Assembly (NCBI GenBank): GCA_020721205.1
Contig: DYNF01000004.1
Location: 1-64,000 of the forward strand
DNA from: Prochloron sp. SulCav_FS08_3_32_3330
GTDB taxonomy: Bacteria > Cyanobacteriota > Cyanobacteriia > Cyanobacteriales > DYNF01
Direction of reading: 5' to 3'
Length of the DNA stretch: 64,000 nt
Part shown: piece after piece, positions 9,357 to 18,853 of the stretch
How the letters are laid out: the number at the start of each line of letters is the position of its first letter
Position numbering within the stretch: position 1 is the stretch's first letter
Program-made: the position numbers and the translations under genes
The notes under the pieces: model-generated
Seen by the model: only the letters and a program-made list of their open reading frames with translations
What the model was told of the DNA's origin: nothing
Database searches by the model: none

Positions 9357-9803
9357 GTGATTGCACTTTCCCTCACTCCGACTCGCAAACACTGGAGTTC
9401 CATGAGTTTTGCTTCTACTCTGTATCTCTGTCCAATTCTTGATTTGTTATTGGCTCATGTACCTTCTCAGTATGAACTACAATTAAGACTAGGACTGCAA
9501 GAAGCCCTAGTAAATGCCGCTAAACATGGAAATCAACTTGATCCGAGTAAACAAGTCATGGTTCAATTTTCCGTTACAGATAACTTATATTCTTGGGTTA
9601 TTACGGATCAGGGCTTAGGATTTAAACAGCAAAATTGCCAGTGTCGTAATTTTCAACATACGGATCTACCCCCGGAAGAATCAGAAAATGGTAGGGGATT
9701 ATGTATTCTTGATCAAATATTTGACCAAGTTCACTGGAATAAAGACGGAACAAGTGTTAAACTATCTATATCTATCAATTCTTTTAGGCGTTATTTTAAA
9801 TAA
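9357..9803 (+). CDS. Anti-sigma regulatory factor / HATPase_c_2 (RsbW-like)
   Basis: LQEALVNAAKHGN (N-box), VITDQGLGF, ENGRGLCILDQIFD (G-box). Confidence 0.88.
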   Translation: MIALSLTPTRKHWSSMSFASTLYLCPILDLLLAHVPSQYELQLRLGLQEALVNAAKHGNQLDPSKQVMVQFSVTDNLYSWVITDQGLGFKQQNCQCRNFQHTDLPPEESENGRGLCILDQIFDQVHWNKDGTSVKLSISINSFRRYFK

Positions 9804-9840
9804 ATGGTGCGTTATTATCTAACACACCATTTTAACTTTT

Positions 9841-9895
9841 ACTCAATTTTTACTCAATTTTTACTCAATTTTTACTCAATTTTTACTCAATTTTT
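9841..9895. repeat. Five perfect copies of an 11-bp repeat (ACTCAATTTTT) between convergent genes
   Basis: Direct reading; last copy followed by tgagt giving an ACTCA...TGAGT stem. Confidence 0.95.
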
Positions 9896-9899
9896 TGAG

Positions 9900-10433
9900 T
9901 TAGAATTTGTAGCCCACTCCAGCTTGTAAACTTACGGCGGAGGCTGGGCTATTTTCGTAGGAATCTATACCCCATTTTGCATCACCATAAATCATTACAT
10001 TTGAGCCTACTTGGGCTTCTGATCCCAAGGTTAAAACTAAAGAATCGTTATTTCCTAAAGGTGTGGGATTGCCATTATCTTCGATAAAGGAATATCCTAC
10101 TCCAACATAACCATTAACTCGATTAGCGAGGGGAATATCATAAGAAATTGTGGGAATTAAAGCGGCATTTGTATCAGTAAATAAGATAGCTCCTCTAACA
10201 GAAACTGGAGTATTTTCGATAGCATAACGGGCTTGAATATTACCGCCTAAAGTAGCCGCATCTCCATCTTGTCCTCCATTAGTAATACCTGCTGAAAGTC
10301 CAGCCCCGACATAATTTCCATCTGTTCCACGAGTAGAAGTTTCTTGAGCTATAGTGGGTTTAGCCATAAGAGAAACTATTGTTAAGGTAACAAGAATAGT
10401 TAAATTTCTGAATAAGTTTTTCATAATAATCAA
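9900..10433 (-). CDS. Exported small outer-membrane beta-barrel-like protein
   Basis: Signal peptide ...VSLMAKPTIAQE, alternating beta pattern, terminal aromatic F (AGVGYKF). Confidence 0.6.
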   Translation of the reverse strand: MIIMKNLFRNLTILVTLTIVSLMAKPTIAQETSTRGTDGNYVGAGLSAGITNGGQDGDAATLGGNIQARYAIENTPVSVRGAILFTDTNAALIPTISYDIPLANRVNGYVGVGYSFIEDNGNPTPLGNNDSLVLTLGSEAQVGSNVMIYGDAKWGIDSYENSPASAVSLQAGVGYKF

Positions 10434-10634
10434 CCTTATTTATTGTAAATATAATTTTTGTGTTCTTGGTTTATTAGTCGTTATTGATTGCCCAAAAGTT
10501 CCCAACAAAAATAAATATTTTTCCTCTATTTTTTCTTAATTAAGGTTAATAAATTAACACTTCTTTTTTAGTTTAATGTGTATAGTGGACTGTTTCTTTA
10601 TTGTCATCTTTATGACAATTTGTAAGGTGGTCAA

Positions 10635-10830
10635 GCGTTTTCATTCTTTTTTTTTCAACGGGTTAAAACCCGTTGCTACATAAGGAAAACCCGTCTTTAC
10701 GGGTTTTAGGATTAAATATTAACTAATATTTAAAAATTCAACCGTGGAACAGGCATCCTGCCTGTGTATGCCTGTTTTGTTTAGGTAGCAACAGGTTGAA
10801 ACCTGTTGCTTTTTGGAGAATGAAAACACC
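10635..10830. mobile_element. Palindromic MITE-like element family 1, copy A (degraded ends)
   Basis: GCGTTTTCATTCT ... AGAATGAAAACACC; internal CAACGGGTTaaAACCCGTTG, AAACCCGTctttACGGGTTT, GCAACAGGTTgaAACCTGTTGC hairpins. Confidence 0.8.
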
Positions 10831-10831
10831 C

Positions 10832-10907
10832 TAGGTGGGCAAGGGCAAGGGCAAGAAAAAGCTTGTAATTTTTACAAAAAAATAATGACAGCCCTTGCCC
10901 ACCCTAC
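10832..10907. repeat. Inverted repeat TAGGTGGGCAAGGGC ... GCCCTTGCCCACCCTA
   Basis: Direct reading. Confidence 0.85.
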
Positions 10908-11008
10908 ATTTTTAATTTTTAATTTTTGTTAATTAATCGTTTACAATTCTCTCTTAAAACTATATACTCATAATTAGAACATTTATCCTAATAACTTAAG
11001 GTCTAATT

Positions 11009-13465
11009 ATGGAAAATCATCCTCATTGTGAGAATTTATCTCAGTCTGTTAATACGTTACTCGAATTATTAAAACAAGAGCCTACCCTGCGATCGCAACA
11101 AGAAACCACTAATATAGAGGCTTCTTTAAATAAAGCAATTTCTCCTCTGTTTGAATTGGTATTTGCTGGAGCTTTTAGTGCCGGAAAATCTATGTTAATT
11201 AATGCTCTTTTAGAGCGTGAATTACTTTATAGTGCAGAAGGACACGCTACGGGAACGGAATGTTATATCCGATATTCCGAACCTACTGAGGAAAGAGTAG
11301 TATTAACTTTTCTCAGTGAAGTAGAAATCAGAGAACAAGCTTTATTATTATGTCAAAAATTAGGCTTAAATCCTCCTTCAAATATTAATCAACCTGAAAT
11401 AATGAGTCTTTTACAAGAGGGTTGTGAGAAAATCATTTTACAGGAAGGGGGTGAAAGTAAATCAGAAAGGGCGAAACAAGCTAACGCTCTGAAATTACTG
11501 CTACAAGGCTATATTAACAATCGAGAGCGTATTCACACGATTCACAATAGCACCTATTCCATGGAGCAGTTTAATTTTTCTAATCTTTCTGAGGCGGCTT
11601 CCTACGCCCGACGAGGTAGTAATAGTGCGGTGTTAAAACGGTTAGAATACTACTGTTATCATCCTTTGTTAGAGGATGGTAATGTGTTGGTGGATATGCC
11701 CGGGATTGATGCTCCTGTGAAAAAAGACGCTCGGTTAACCTACGAAAAAATTGAGCATACTGATACTTCGGCGGTTATTTGTGTATTAAAACCTGCTTCT
11801 GAGGGTGATATGACTACAGAGGAAACTGAGCTTTTAGAAAAAATGCGTTCAAATCCGAGTATTCGAGATCGGGTTTTTTATGTTTTCAATCGCATTGATC
11901 AAACTTGGTATAATGGGCAGTTACGACAACGGTTAGAGAATTTAATTCAAACTCAGTTTCGTAATAATCCTCATATTTATAAAACCAGTGGTTTATTAGG
12001 GTTTTATGGTAGTCAAATTAAAAAGACTCACGGGGGCGATCGCTATGGTTTAAATAGCATTTTTGCGGAAAGTGTTAAAAGTTTAGGGGGTGAAGAAGAA
12101 ACCCCTCAATTTGTTAGTGAATTTAACAATTATTGCGCTAATTCTGGCAAATTGACCCGTACAAATTTCAAAGTTTCTGTTAACAGTTATGAAACTCCTA
12201 ATGAGAATTATGTGCGCATTTTAAGTGAGTGGGGAACACCGCTTATAAATCAGTTAATTACTGATAGTGGAATTGAGGAATTTCGGGAAGGAATGACTCG
12301 TTATTTGAAGGAAGAAAAACGTCCTCAACTTTTTGCAACTTTAGCGGATGATTTACAACCGTTAACGATTACTTTACGGAAATATTATATCACGAAATGG
12401 CAAGAATTAGATAGTCAACCTCGAGAAATTGAGGCGATGAAATCTCAGGAATTAATACGCTTAAATCAGGAATTACAAGAGGTAGGTAGTGAATTTCGTA
12501 GTTATATTTCTGAACAGGTTAATTTAGTTGTTGTTAATGAAGATTTAGCTTTTGAAGAAGACTTTAAAAACTTAAAAACAAGGTTAATAAATCGTCTTGA
12601 TCAACTGCTTAAAACCTTCTCGGTTGCTAATGCTTATAGTCGGGCTACAATCAATCATCCTCGTAATGCTACTGCCCCATTAATTGCGGTATTAGTGGAG
12701 GCTTTATATTACCTTTCTAATGAGTTAGAGGATATCTTAGTCGAAGACTGTCAAAACTTAGCTAAAAATTTCTGTCAACGGTTATCAGATCGGGTAAAGA
12801 AAGAGGATTTTTATCGTAAATTGTACCGTTTATTAGGGAATGATGGGGGCATTGAAAAACAAGTTCAATTAATCCAAGAAAAGTTAATTCATGCTTTAGA
12901 AAGTGAGGCAAGAACTGAATGCGATCGCTATGTGCGAGAAAGCCCTAGTTTTTATAATGAGGATACCTTTTCGATCTATCAATTTCGTCAGACTGTGTTA
13001 CAAACATCTCAGGGTTATGATTGTGAAACTATGATAGAGGCTGAACCTGCTATCCGTCAACTTTTGAAGTTAGATTTTGAGCCGAAAATATTGGCAACTG
13101 TACGCCGTAATTTTCGTCAAACGATTAACCAAACTTTGAAGACTCAACTGTTACCAATGGCGGATAAACAAGCGGACGCAATTTTGCAACAATATAATGA
13201 AGCAAGGGCGTTTATGGAGAAAACTTTGGAGAAGGAAGCACAGGAAAAAATTGCGCGTAATCAAGAATTTTTAAGCCATATTAATGGGAAAATTGAGGAT
13301 TATAATAAATCAGTGAATGATATTAATAATTGTCTTCAATCTTACCAATTATATGAGGCACAATTACCTTTGATTTCTCGATCTGATTTATCTAGTTCTG
13401 CCATCAATACTGATGTAATGGATGCGGAGATTGAGGGAGAAAATGAGGAAGTTTTAGAAGTATAA
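11009..13465 (+). CDS. Dynamin-family (dynamin-like) large GTPase
   Basis: P-loop GAFSAGKSMLINALL, switch VLVDMPGIDAP, NRID motif, coiled-coil C-terminus. Confidence 0.88.
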   Translation: MENHPHCENLSQSVNTLLELLKQEPTLRSQQETTNIEASLNKAISPLFELVFAGAFSAGKSMLINALLERELLYSAEGHATGTECYIRYSEPTEERVVLTFLSEVEIREQALLLCQKLGLNPPSNINQPEIMSLLQEGCEKIILQEGGESKSERAKQANALKLLLQGYINNRERIHTIHNSTYSMEQFNFSNLSEAASYARRGSNSAVLKRLEYYCYHPLLEDGNVLVDMPGIDAPVKKDARLTYEKIEHTDTSAVICVLKPASEGDMTTEETELLEKMRSNPSIRDRVFYVFNRIDQTWYNGQLRQRLENLIQTQFRNNPHIYKTSGLLGFYGSQIKKTHGGDRYGLNSIFAESVKSLGGEEETPQFVSEFNNYCANSGKLTRTNFKVSVNSYETPNENYVRILSEWGTPLINQLITDSGIEEFREGMTRYLKEEKRPQLFATLADDLQPLTITLRKYYITKWQELDSQPREIEAMKSQELIRLNQELQEVGSEFRSYISEQVNLVVVNEDLAFEEDFKNLKTRLINRLDQLLKTFSVANAYSRATINHPRNATAPLIAVLVEALYYLSNELEDILVEDCQNLAKNFCQRLSDRVKKEDFYRKLYRLLGNDGGIEKQVQLIQEKLIHALESEARTECDRYVRESPSFYNEDTFSIYQFRQTVLQTSQGYDCETMIEAEPAIRQLLKLDFEPKILATVRRNFRQTINQTLKTQLLPMADKQADAILQQYNEARAFMEKTLEKEAQEKIARNQEFLSHINGKIEDYNKSVNDINNCLQSYQLYEAQLPLISRSDLSSSAINTDVMDAEIEGENEEVLEV

Positions 13466-13474
13466 TAGACAGCG

Positions 13475-13507
13475 AAAAGTCGGGGATTTAACAAATGCCC
13501 GACTTTT
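13475..13507. terminator. Hairpin AAAAGTCGGG...CCCGACTTTT downstream of the dynamin gene
   Basis: Perfect 10-bp inverted repeat ending in TTTT. Confidence 0.7.
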
Positions 13508-13632
13508 GGGTAATTTTGAGGTTTTAAAAATGTTCAAATCTCCGACTTTTTTATCTTGATTTTTATTTTAAATTATGATATTATTTATTTTTAATAAATA
13601 ATTTATAAATTGAGAAAGGATAAATTACAATT

Positions 13633-13968
13633 ATGGCTAATAATTATGAGCATCTTGATCATCATGATGTGATCTCTTGTCAAACTGAACAATCTTGTTC
13701 ATTATTAGGAGTAAAATCTACGACATTTAAAGTCAATGAATTGACAAAAAATTTATTAGTAAAAGTTGGAGCTGGTGCTAATACTGAACCTATAAAATGG
13801 CATAGTGAAGGTGTAAATGCTGAAGTTCTAATGGCAAATAAAGGCTGGAGAAAAGGAAAAGTAAGATTATCTATTGAATTTTGTCCAGATGAACCTGAAG
13901 AAAATAAACCTGAAATTAAAGAGCCTGAATCACCTTTAGATGAACTTCGTAAATCATTACAAAATTAA
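13633..13968 (+). CDS. KGK domain protein
   Basis: GWRKGKVRLSIEFCPDEPE...SPLDELRKSLQN, cyanobacterial KGK family signature. Confidence 0.8.
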   Translation: MANNYEHLDHHDVISCQTEQSCSLLGVKSTTFKVNELTKNLLVKVGAGANTEPIKWHSEGVNAEVLMANKGWRKGKVRLSIEFCPDEPEENKPEIKEPESPLDELRKSLQN

Positions 13969-13997
13969 TCTTAGTTTACTTTAGTAAACGATATTTA

Positions 13998-14180
13998 TAA
14001 GCCTTGAAATTCATTTCAAGGCGGGTTATTATTAACAGATTAATTGTTTATAAAAATTAAAATATTTATGCAATAAATCGCTTTGAAATTCATTTCAAGG
14101 CGGGTTATTATTAACAGATTAATTGTTTATAAAAATTAAAATATTTATACAATATACCGCTTTGAAATAAATTTCAAAGC
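13998..14180. repeat. 79-bp tandem duplication, ~2.3 copies, each with a TTGAAAT..ATTTCAA palindrome
   Basis: ttgaaat at 14004, 14083 and 14162; intervening sequence nearly identical. Confidence 0.92.
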
Positions 14181-14262
14181 TAATAATAACCGTTCAATAA
14201 ATTGAACTATTTACTTATATATGTAAACATTTTAAAATATAAAATAAAGGATTTAATAACTA

Positions 14263-14624
14263 TGGCAAATGAATTTAAACCGATTAAAGCAAATGATGAT
14301 GATGTAATTTCTTTTAACGATCATACCTATAAATTTGGTAAATTTGATCAAGCATTACGTCAATCTTTAAATAAAGAAGTTGCTAATCAAATTCTTAGAG
14401 AAATACGAAATCGTCAAATAAAAATTATAAAAGATAATCACACTTTTATCAATGGATCATTATTTACTGAAGGGATAGAATGTGAAATGATATCTACAGA
14501 AAAAAAAGGATGGACAAAAGGAAAATTAAGATTAAAAGTTACCTTAGAATTTTGTTCAGATGAATCAGAAATTAAAGAACCTCCGTCTCCTCTTGATGAG
14601 ATTCGTAAATCATTACAAAATTAA
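14263..14624 (+). CDS. KGK domain protein, second paralogue (ORF track start 14202; internal Met at 14263 more likely)
   Basis: KKGWTKGKLRLKVTLEFCSDES...SPLDEIRKSLQN; start MANEFKPIKAND after a leader ORF segment. Confidence 0.75.
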
Positions 14625-14654
14625 TATTAGTTTACTTTATACCGCTTTGAAATT

Positions 14655-14712
14655 ATTGTTTGTTGTTGTGCCTCAGCACCACAAATATATAGCGCTAAAG
14701 CGCAACAACGAG
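14655..14712. repeat. Bipartite hairpin repeat (TTGTTGTTGYGC...GCGCAACAACGAG family)
   Basis: gtttgttgttgtgcctcagcac...gcgctaaagcgcaacaacgag. Confidence 0.8.
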
Positions 14713-14840
14713 CCTAAATAAAGTTAAAATTAAGGTATAATTTATTTAAAAATAGTCGCTTTAGCAGACGATCGCTGTTAGCAATGAAATTTATTTCATT
14801 GCGGTATCTGTTACCAAAAGATAAATTATTAATAAAAATC

Positions 14841-15083
14841 ATGTCAAAAACTCCAAGAATACCTATTCCAGACTCCGTTAGACAATACGTTTTTCAACGC
14901 AATAACTATCAATGTCAAAGTTGCGCTAAAACCCATAAAGAAACTCAATTAACTATTGATCATATTATTCCTTTAGCGAAGGGAGGAAGCAATGATATTA
15001 GTAATTTACAAACCCTTTGTTTAGAATGTAATCGCAAAAAACTTCATCATCTTGATCCTCGTTTTAAACGATATTATAGTTAA
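14841..15083 (+). CDS. HNH endonuclease family protein
   Basis: MSKTPRIPIPDSVRQYVFQRNNYQCQSCAKTHKETQLTIDHIIPLAKGGSNDISNLQTLCLECNRKKLHH; the 14784 start lies inside a repeat hairpin, so 14841 is preferred. Confidence 0.85.
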   Translation: MSKTPRIPIPDSVRQYVFQRNNYQCQSCAKTHKETQLTIDHIIPLAKGGSNDISNLQTLCLECNRKKLHHLDPRFKRYYS

Positions 15084-15440
15084 ATTTTAAACATTTTAAA
15101 ATTTAGAATAGGGCAAAATTAATCAATAACTCATAACCACTTAATGTTATGAATTAATCATAATGTCAGGAAATAAATATGTAAATTATGGTCTTATATT
15201 GATAAGATTAAAGATCAGACTTTATTGATTAATAGTTAATTTATTTACCAAAAATAATTAAAACAAATTGTTAGCAAAGTTATTTATTTTTTTTGCATTT
15301 TAACCAAAAATAATCGCAAAAAATCTCAATCATCATAACAATTATGGAAAAAAAACTTTATTTTTTGTAATTAATTTAACGGTTTATAAGTCCATCTATC
15401 AATTAAACTCATTAATTCATCAACAAATATAACTTAACTT

Positions 15441-17543
15441 ATGTCCAATACTATTCGTATTCTGATGTGTCCTCCCGATCATTATGACGTGGATTATGTA
15501 ATTAATCCTTGGATGGAGGGTAATATTCACAAATCCTCTAAAGATCGGGCTGTAGAACAATGGCAAAATCTTCACAATGCTATTAAAGATCATGCGATCG
15601 TCGAGTTAGTTGCTCCCGCTAAAGGTTCGCCTGATATGGTTTTTACCGCTAATGCAGGTTTAGTGTTAGGGGATAAAGCCGTAGTAAGTCGCTTTTATCA
15701 TCCTGAGCGTCAAGGGGAAGAACCCTACTTTAAAGCATGGTTTGAAGGTAATGGTTTTACTGTGTACGAATTACCCAAAGATTTACCCTTTGAAGGGGCT
15801 GGAGATGCCCTCTTTGACCGTGAAGGACGTTGGTTATGGGCGGGATATGGTTTTCGCTCAGAATTAGATTCTCACCCCTATTTAGCTGAATGGTTAGATA
15901 CGGAAGTAGTATCTTTACGTTTAATTGATGAGCGTTTTTATCATTTAGATACCTGTTTTTGTCCCTTAAGCGGAGGCTATTTACTTTATTATCCCCCTGC
16001 TTTCGATGCTTATTCTAACCAAATTATTGAAATGCGTGTACCTGAAGAAAAACGCATTATTATTGATGAGCCTGACGCTGTGAATTTTGCTTGTAATTCG
16101 GTAAATATTAACTCCGTTGTGGTCATGAATAAAACCAGTGTAGAACTTAAACAAAGATTAGAAAAAGTAGGTTTTACGGTTGTACAAACTACGTTAAGTG
16201 AGTTTTTGAAAGCTGGTGGGGCGGCAAAATGTTTAACTTTAAGAGTTAATGAGCCAATTCGTGAGGAAGTTCATGCTAATGTATCGGTAGAAAGTCGAGT
16301 TATTCACCTTGAAGGGCATTTACTCGATGCAGGTATTATGAATCAAGCTTTAGATTTAATTGTGGAAATCGGCGGAAGTTTCCGAGTTCTTAACTTTAAT
16401 TTAGGGATTGAGCGTCAAAGTGTTTCTAATGCTGATGTGAGGGTTTCTGCTCCCTCTCATCAAATAATGGAAGATATTATGACCCAATTAATCGAATTGG
16501 GAGCATTAAGTAAAACGGAGGAAATTCTCAACGCTAAAACCGAAACCGTAACTATGGCAGGGGTTTCTCCCGATGATTTTTATGTTACTACCATTTATCC
16601 TACGGAAGTGCGGGTTAATGATCAATGGGTAAAAGTACAAGGACAACGCATGGATGGGGCGATCGTCGTTGATCCCACTACTCTGACTGCTGATTGTAAA
16701 CTTTTAAGAGATTTAAGAGTTGGGGAACAAGTGGTGGTAGATGTGGAAGGAATCCGCACTACTCGCAAGGTGGAATCCCGTGATAAACGGGGAACTCAGG
16801 AATTTAGCTTTATGGGTGCAGGGGTATCTAGTGAGCGCCGAGTAGAGTTAGTTGTAGAGCAGATTGCGTGGGAATTGCGTAAAATTAAAGAGCAAAAAGG
16901 TAAAGTTATTGTAACGGCTGGACCTGTGGTCATTCATACGGGAGGCGGTCAACATTTATCTCATTTAATCCGTGCGGGTTATGTCCATGGTTTATTGGGG
17001 GGAAATGCCATCGCTGTCCATGATATGGAGCAAAATTTAATGGGTACATCCTTGGGTGTGGACATGAAAAAAGGTATTCCTGTGCGGGGCGGTCATCGTC
17101 ACCATCTCAAGGTAATTAATACGATTCGCCGTTTTGGTAGTATTAAGAATGCCGTAGAAGCCGGATATTTAACTAAAGGTGTGATGTATGAATGTGTGAA
17201 ACAAAATATTCCTTTCTCTTTAGCCGGATCAATCCGAGATGATGGACCTTTACCCGATACTCAAATGGACTTGATTAAAGCACAACAGGACTATGCGAGT
17301 ATTTTAGAGGGTACGGACATGATTTTAATGTTGTCTTCGATGCTTCATTCCATCGGCGTGGGTAATATGACTCCGGCGGGGATTAAAATGGTTTGTGTGG
17401 ATATTAACCCGGCGGTGGTCACAAAATTGAGCGATCGAGGCTCAGTAGAATCTGTGGGTGTGGTCACTGATGTCGGCTTATTCCTCAGTTTATTGATTCA
17501 ACAGTTAGATAAGTTAAATAGTGCTGTTTCTTTAACTGTTTAA
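15441..17543 (+). CDS. argZ: Bifunctional arginine dihydrolase / ornithine cyclodeaminase (AgrE/ArgZ type)
   Basis: N-terminal MCPPDHYDVDYVINPWMEGN amidinotransferase fold with GSPDMVFTANAGL, C-terminal LOR/SDH ornithine cyclodeaminase-like domain. Confidence 0.92.
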   Translation: MSNTIRILMCPPDHYDVDYVINPWMEGNIHKSSKDRAVEQWQNLHNAIKDHAIVELVAPAKGSPDMVFTANAGLVLGDKAVVSRFYHPERQGEEPYFKAWFEGNGFTVYELPKDLPFEGAGDALFDREGRWLWAGYGFRSELDSHPYLAEWLDTEVVSLRLIDERFYHLDTCFCPLSGGYLLYYPPAFDAYSNQIIEMRVPEEKRIIIDEPDAVNFACNSVNINSVVVMNKTSVELKQRLEKVGFTVVQTTLSEFLKAGGAAKCLTLRVNEPIREEVHANVSVESRVIHLEGHLLDAGIMNQALDLIVEIGGSFRVLNFNLGIERQSVSNADVRVSAPSHQIMEDIMTQLIELGALSKTEEILNAKTETVTMAGVSPDDFYVTTIYPTEVRVNDQWVKVQGQRMDGAIVVDPTTLTADCKLLRDLRVGEQVVVDVEGIRTTRKVESRDKRGTQEFSFMGAGVSSERRVELVVEQIAWELRKIKEQKGKVIVTAGPVVIHTGGGQHLSHLIRAGYVHGLLGGNAIAVHDMEQNLMGTSLGVDMKKGIPVRGGHRHHLKVINTIRRFGSIKNAVEAGYLTKGVMYECVKQNIPFSLAGSIRDDGPLPDTQMDLIKAQQDYASILEGTDMILMLSSMLHSIGVGNMTPAGIKMVCVDINPAVVTKLSDRGSVESVGVVTDVGLFLSLLIQQLDKLNSAVSLTV

Positions 17544-17560
17544 TCATCTTTTAAATATTA

Positions 17561-17620
17561 AAATTCGGGGATTTTGTCATAATCTAATTAGTCAGATTAT
17601 TAATTAGAGAAAATCTCCGA
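17561..17620. terminator. Hairpin terminator candidate between convergent argZ and livF
   Basis: attcggggattttgtc...gaaaatctccgattttttg. Confidence 0.5.
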
Positions 17621-17683
17621 TTTTTTGATCTTACTGTGGTCTCTAAAATCAAAAGTTAAGGTTTTCAAAAATAAGAGAAATTC

Positions 17684-18391
17684 CTAACCTCCTAAATATA
17701 AAGCGCCTACTTTGGGATCATTTAATAATGATTTTCCTTCCCCTTCAAAGCGATCTTTTCCACTTTCTAAAACATAACCACGATGAGCCATTGCTAAAGC
17801 TTTTTTTGCATTTTGTTCGACTAAAACTATCGCTTTTCCCGCTTGATTAATAGCTTTAATTTGGGCAAAAACTTCATTAACTAAAATGGGAGATAAAGCC
17901 GCCGAAGGCTCATCTAATAATAATAAATCTGGGTCTAACATTAATGCCCTTCCCATTGCTAACATTTGTCTTTCACCCCCTGATAAAGTTCCCGCCGTTT
18001 GTTTTCTTCTAGTAGCTAAAATGGGAAACATGGTATAAATTTTATCTTTTAAAGATTGTAAATTACTATTTAAAATAAATGCTCCCATTTCTAAATTTTC
18101 TTCTACAGATAAAGTAGCAAAAACATTAGAAATTTGTGGCACATAACACATACCTTTTTTAACAATTTTATCTGATTTTAGTTTCGTAATATCTTCATTT
18201 TTAAAAGTAATTGTGCCTTGATTTGGTGTTAATAAACCAAAAATTGCTTTTGCTAAAGTAGATTTTCCAGCCCCATTAGGTCCTATTACTGCAACTAATT
18301 CTCCCGCCGAAATTCTAAAATTAATACCCTGTAAAATATTCAAATCTGGTATATATCCAGCATAAACATTTGTTACTTCTAATAAATTCAT
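17684..18391 (-). CDS. livF: Branched-chain/neutral amino-acid ABC transporter ATP-binding protein (LivF/NatE-like)
   Basis: Walker A GPNGAGKST, signature LSGGERQMLAMGRALM, Walker B LLLLDEPSAAL. Confidence 0.9.
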   Translation of the reverse strand: MNLLEVTNVYAGYIPDLNILQGINFRISAGELVAVIGPNGAGKSTLAKAIFGLLTPNQGTITFKNEDITKLKSDKIVKKGMCYVPQISNVFATLSVEENLEMGAFILNSNLQSLKDKIYTMFPILATRRKQTAGTLSGGERQMLAMGRALMLDPDLLLLDEPSAALSPILVNEVFAQIKAINQAGKAIVLVEQNAKKALAMAHRGYVLESGKDRFEGEGKSLLNDPKVGALYLGG

Positions 18392-18493
18392 TTTAGTTAT
18401 TTGTTATTAGTTACTCGTTATTAGTTATTACTTATTAGTTATTATTAACTGATCACTGTTTACTGGTAACTGTTTACTGGTAACTGGTAACTG

Positions 18494-18721
18494 TTAAGAT
18501 GGTGTGCGTTGTAAAAGCGAATTTTCTTCAGGAATAATCGCACCTTCAACGGGACAAACTTGTAAACAAATGCCACAATCAATACAAGTGGCAAAATCAA
18601 TCCAATACCAGTCCAATCCTTTGCGATTTTTGCCTGTCCCCTCATGAATACAGGCGACAGGACAAGCATCCACACAATCAGCAATCCCCTCACAAACTTC
18701 CGTTACGATAGAATGAGGCAA
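18494..18721 (-). CDS. Bacterial-type 4Fe-4S ferredoxin
   Basis: CEGIADCVDACPVACIH...CIDCGICLQVCPVEGAI. Confidence 0.92.
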   Translation of the reverse strand: MPHSIVTEVCEGIADCVDACPVACIHEGTGKNRKGLDWYWIDFATCIDCGICLQVCPVEGAIIPEENSLLQRTPS

Positions 18722-18781
18722 AATTTTATCTCCTTTTATAAACTTTTATAAACTTTTATAAACTTTATTTTAACAGAAATC

Positions 18782-18853
18782 AGTAGCGATAGATTAAAAC
18801 CGATCGCTACCCAAATAAAACCCGGGTCGACGGGTTTTATGATTAAAAATTAA
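18782..18853. mobile_element. Degraded fragment of MITE-like family 1
   Basis: gcgatagattaaaaccgatcgctacccaaataaaacccgggtcgacgggttttatgattaaaaattaac matches the left half of the 45.7-kb copy. Confidence 0.55.

Noticed and set aside
18460-18693. 77-aa ORF MRGLLIVWMLVLSP...
   Set aside because: Out-of-frame overlap with the 4Fe-4S ferredoxin gene and heptamer repeat; the ferredoxin frame has convincing cysteine motifs.
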